From a bacterium (lineage in GTDB: Bacteria > CAIJMQ01 > JAADFP01), in the NCBI GenBank assembly GCA_027021085.1, contig JALUVB010000280.1, positions 1 through 23,254 of the forward strand: 23,254 nucleotides of DNA. Direction: 5' to 3'. Every line of letters starts with the position of its first letter. Position 1 is the stretch's first letter. The position numbers were made by a program, and so were the translations under genes. The notes under the pieces are model-generated. The model saw only the letters and a program-made list of their open reading frames with translations, made no database searches and was not told the origin of the DNA. Of this stretch, positions 21,269-23,254 are shown in pieces.

Positions 21269-22030
21269 GTGATTATTACTGTTGACATAGGAAATACTAT
21301 CATTGATGTGGGAGTTTTCCAGGGTAGTAAGATAGTTAACAGGGTTAAGTTGTCCACCCGCAAAGAGGCTACCAAGTTTGAATATGCAGGTTTGCTCTTT
21401 CCTTATTTTTCTGATTTTAAAGGAAAGATAAAAGGAGCAATAATATCTTCCGTTGTCCCTACTCTTACCTCTCGTTTTGTAGAGCTGGCAAAAGAAGAAT
21501 GGGGTAAAAAAGTTATAGTGGTAAATGCTAACATGTGCACCGGCTTAAAAATTCTTTACCATAAGCCTGAGGAACTCGGGGCAGACAGGATAGCTGATGC
21601 AGTGGCAGTTACCCATTATTATAATCTTCCTGCGGTAGTGGTGGACTTTGGCACGGCTTTAACCGTGGAGCTGATTACAGAGGGGAAGGAGTATCTGGGA
21701 GGAGTCATTGTCCCGGGCGTATCGATTTCCCTTGCCTCTCTTTACGAAAAGACATCTTTACTGGCTCCTGTCAGGTTGTCGATACCTGATTCACTGATTG
21801 GAAAGAACACCAGGGAAAGCATTCAGGCAGGAATAATATACGGGTATGCCTGCCTGGTGGAAGGTATGGTGAAGAAATTTTCTAAGAGTTTGCAGAAAAA
21901 ACCACAGGTTATATTTACAGGCGGAGATAGCGATTTGATTAGCCAGGTGGTAGAAATTGAACATTCAGTAGATTCATTATTAACCCTGAAAGGTCTGAGA
22001 ATTCTTTTCGAAATGAATGAAGGAGGTTGA
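21269..22030 (+). CDS. Type III pantothenate kinase CoaX
   Basis: Phosphorylates pantothenate, the first step of coenzyme A synthesis. This type III enzyme is an ASKHA-fold kinase unrelated to E. coli CoaA, is not feedback-inhibited by CoA in the family members studied, and needs a monovalent cation. Its 253 residues fit the family. Seen: N-terminal phosphate loop VDIGNT (5-10), SSVVPTLT, LGADRIADA (103-111), VVVDFGTALTVE (123-134) with Asp126, GGVIVPG (144-150) and TGGDS (217-221). The start is GTG. It sits 39 bases after birA and 3 bases before guaB3, whose ribosome site lies inside the end of this gene. Confidence 0.95.
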   Translation: MIITVDIGNTIIDVGVFQGSKIVNRVKLSTRKEATKFEYAGLLFPYFSDFKGKIKGAIISSVVPTLTSRFVELAKEEWGKKVIVVNANMCTGLKILYHKPEELGADRIADAVAVTHYYNLPAVVVDFGTALTVELITEGKEYLGGVIVPGVSISLASLYEKTSLLAPVRLSIPDSLIGKNTRESIQAGIIYGYACLVEGMVKKFSKSLQKKPQVIFTGGDSDLISQVVEIEHSVDSLLTLKGLRILFEMNEGG

Positions 22031-22033
22031 GCA

Positions 22034-23194
22034 ATGGGTGAGTGGATAGGAGTAAACAGAAGGGCGCGTAGATGTTATGGGTTTGACGAAGTGGCTTTAG
22101 TCCCGGGAAGAAGAAGCATAAATCCGGAAGATGTAGATACATCAATTGAACTTTGCGGCTTTAAATTGCCCGTGCCTATCCTGGCAGCTGCCATGGATGG
22201 GGTGGTGGATACAAAATTTGCTGTGGCCATGTCAAAGATGGGCGGGATAGCAGTGTTAAACCTGGAAGGAATATATACCCGCTACGAAGACCCCTATGAA
22301 GTAATAAACAGGATAGTGGAAGGGACTGATGAAGAGGCAACAAAGATTTTCCAGGAAATCTACCTGGAACCAGTAAAAGAAGAATTAATATATAAAAAAA
22401 TTAAGGAAATCAAAAAGGCGGGAGGGCTATGTGCCGTCTCCAGTATTCCCCAGAAAGCTTTCCAATACGGGAGAATAGCCCAGGAAGCAGGGGCAGATAT
22501 TTTTGTTATCCAGGCAACCGTTCTTACCGTGAACCATTTTTCCTCGCAGTACGAACCCATTAAGCTGAAAGAATTTTGTGAAGAGATAAAAATACCCGTA
22601 ATAATGGGGAATTGTGTTACCTACGAAGTGGCACTGGACCTGATAGAGGTGGGAGCAGATGCTATCCTGGTAGGTGTAGGCCCCGGGAATGCCTGTACTA
22701 CCAGGGGGGTTCTGGGGATAGGTATCCCTCAGGTGACGGCTACCCTGGATGTATCGGCTGCACGTGATTACTATTACAAGAAAACCGGCAAATATGTCCC
22801 GGTAATTACAGACGGGGGAATGCGCAGAGGAGGAGATATATGCAAAGCTGTGGCGGCAGGTGCTGATGCGGTGATGATTGGTTCGGCTCTTGCCAGGGCA
22901 CAGGAAGCGCCGGGGAAAGGATATCATTGGGGTATGGCCACTCCTCATCCCTACCTTCCCCGCGGCACCCGGATTTTTGTGGGAACAACAGGAAGCTTGA
23001 AAGAAATCCTCTTTGGCCCGGCAAAAACAGATGATGGCTCCCAGAATCTGGTAGGAGCTCTGCAGACTTCTATGGGTAATCTTGGGGCCAGGACAATCCG
23101 GGAAATGCACGAAGTGGAGATAATTATTGCCCCTTCTATACAGACAGAAGGCAAGCTATTTCAGGCAGTGCAGCGAGTGGGGATGATGAAGTGA
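22034..23194 (+). CDS. IMP dehydrogenase-related protein of the GuaB3 family
   Basis: A 386-residue TIM-barrel enzyme of the IMPDH/GMP reductase superfamily. The barrel starts with [15 protein letters not shown], then [12 protein letters not shown]. The catalytic loop [10 protein letters not shown] has Cys221, [15 protein letters not shown] has Asp260, and [14 protein letters not shown] follows. The two CBS domains of ordinary GuaB are absent: the chain runs on from the early barrel without the roughly 120-residue insert. The flap region ([19 protein letters not shown]) differs from the Arg-Tyr flap of true IMPDH. The family is well known from actinobacteria and cyanobacteria, and its reaction has long been uncertain. 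AGGAGG lies 7 bases before the ATG, and coaX ends 3 bases upstream. XMP formation from IMP is a reasonable guess, not shown. Confidence 0.9.
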   Translation: MGEWIGVNRRARRCYGFDEVALVPGRRSINPEDVDTSIELCGFKLPVPILAAAMDGVVDTKFAVAMSKMGGIAVLNLEGIYTRYEDPYEVINRIVEGTDEEATKIFQEIYLEPVKEELIYKKIKEIKKAGGLCAVSSIPQKAFQYGRIAQEAGADIFVIQATVLTVNHFSSQYEPIKLKEFCEEIKIPVIMGNCVTYEVALDLIEVGADAILVGVGPGNACTTRGVLGIGIPQVTATLDVSAARDYYYKKTGKYVPVITDGGMRRGGDICKAVAAGADAVMIGSALARAQEAPGKGYHWGMATPHPYLPRGTRIFVGTTGSLKEILFGPAKTDDGSQNLVGALQTSMGNLGARTIREMHEVEIIIAPSIQTEGKLFQAVQRVGMMK

Positions 23195-23254
23195 AAAGTT
23201 TTACAGGGCAGGAAGGACTTCTGCTGTATCCCCCCTTTTTATCGATTTGAAAAG
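23195..23254. other. Last 60 bases, no feature recognised
   Basis: After the guaB3 stop I see no start codon followed by a lasting open frame, no repeat unit and no clear hairpin with a T-run. The stretch CCCCCCTTTTT near 23230-23240 has no paired stem before it. Confidence 0.4.

Noticed and set aside
22427-23110. 227-aa open frame antisense to guaB3
   Set aside because: It is fully within a gene whose motifs are conserved, its composition is Cys/His/Ser-rich, and there is no start context.

Overview
The window reads as chromosomal DNA of a diderm (LPS-making) bacterium. It carries the outer-membrane assembly factor BamA, a Skp/OmpH-type chaperone, and lipid A enzymes: a fused LpxC-FabZ, LpxA, and LpxI rather than LpxH. 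Proteins are rich in Lys, Glu, Arg and Ile, genes are tightly packed with many ATGA overlaps, and the larger gaps are filled with short tandem repeats. This looks like an uncultivated candidate-phylum lineage, perhaps warm-living. That placement is inference, and no taxonomic marker in the window settles it.

Layout. (1) 1-281: repeat-filled gap. (2) 297-2271, + strand: two Opp/Dpp-type peptide-importer ATPases without their permeases. (3) 7066 down to 2286, - strand: a tight run of Gfo/Idh oxidoreductase, a two-repeat cytosolic protein of unknown function, a PqqD-fold protein, a very small MacB/FtsX-type permease, its LolD/MacB-type ATPase, and a membrane diguanylate cyclase. (4) 13731 down to 7273, - strand: an envelope operon accD-bamA-skp-lpxC/fabZ-lpxA-lpxI, preceded by a promoter placed so that accD mRNA would be leaderless. 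(5) 15528 down to 13937, - strand: a TrkA-like RCK protein coupled to an ABC-2-type ATPase with no permease. (6) 15611-20017, + strand, divergent from (5): murA-hisD-manC-nadC, each joined to the next by a 4-base ATGA overlap. (7) 20018-20506: a 489-base gap made almost wholly of tandem heptamers, octamers and hairpins. (8) 20507-23194, + strand: birA (no DNA-binding domain), coaX, and a CBS-less IMP-dehydrogenase relative (GuaB3).

How it fits together. Block 4 joins the committed step of fatty-acid synthesis (AccD), the elongation dehydratase (FabZ), the first lipid A steps (LpxA, LpxC, LpxI) and the outer-membrane protein machinery (Skp, BamA): an outer-membrane growth operon. Blocks 6 and 8 are housekeeping: peptidoglycan, histidine, GDP-mannose, NAD, biotin attachment (which serves acetyl-CoA carboxylase), CoA and purines.

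The parts least explained by known biology are the PqqD/mini-permease cassette in block 3 and the repeats. The repeats comprise several unrelated sequence families that share an exact period of 7 bases, and one composite form appears at both ends of the window.
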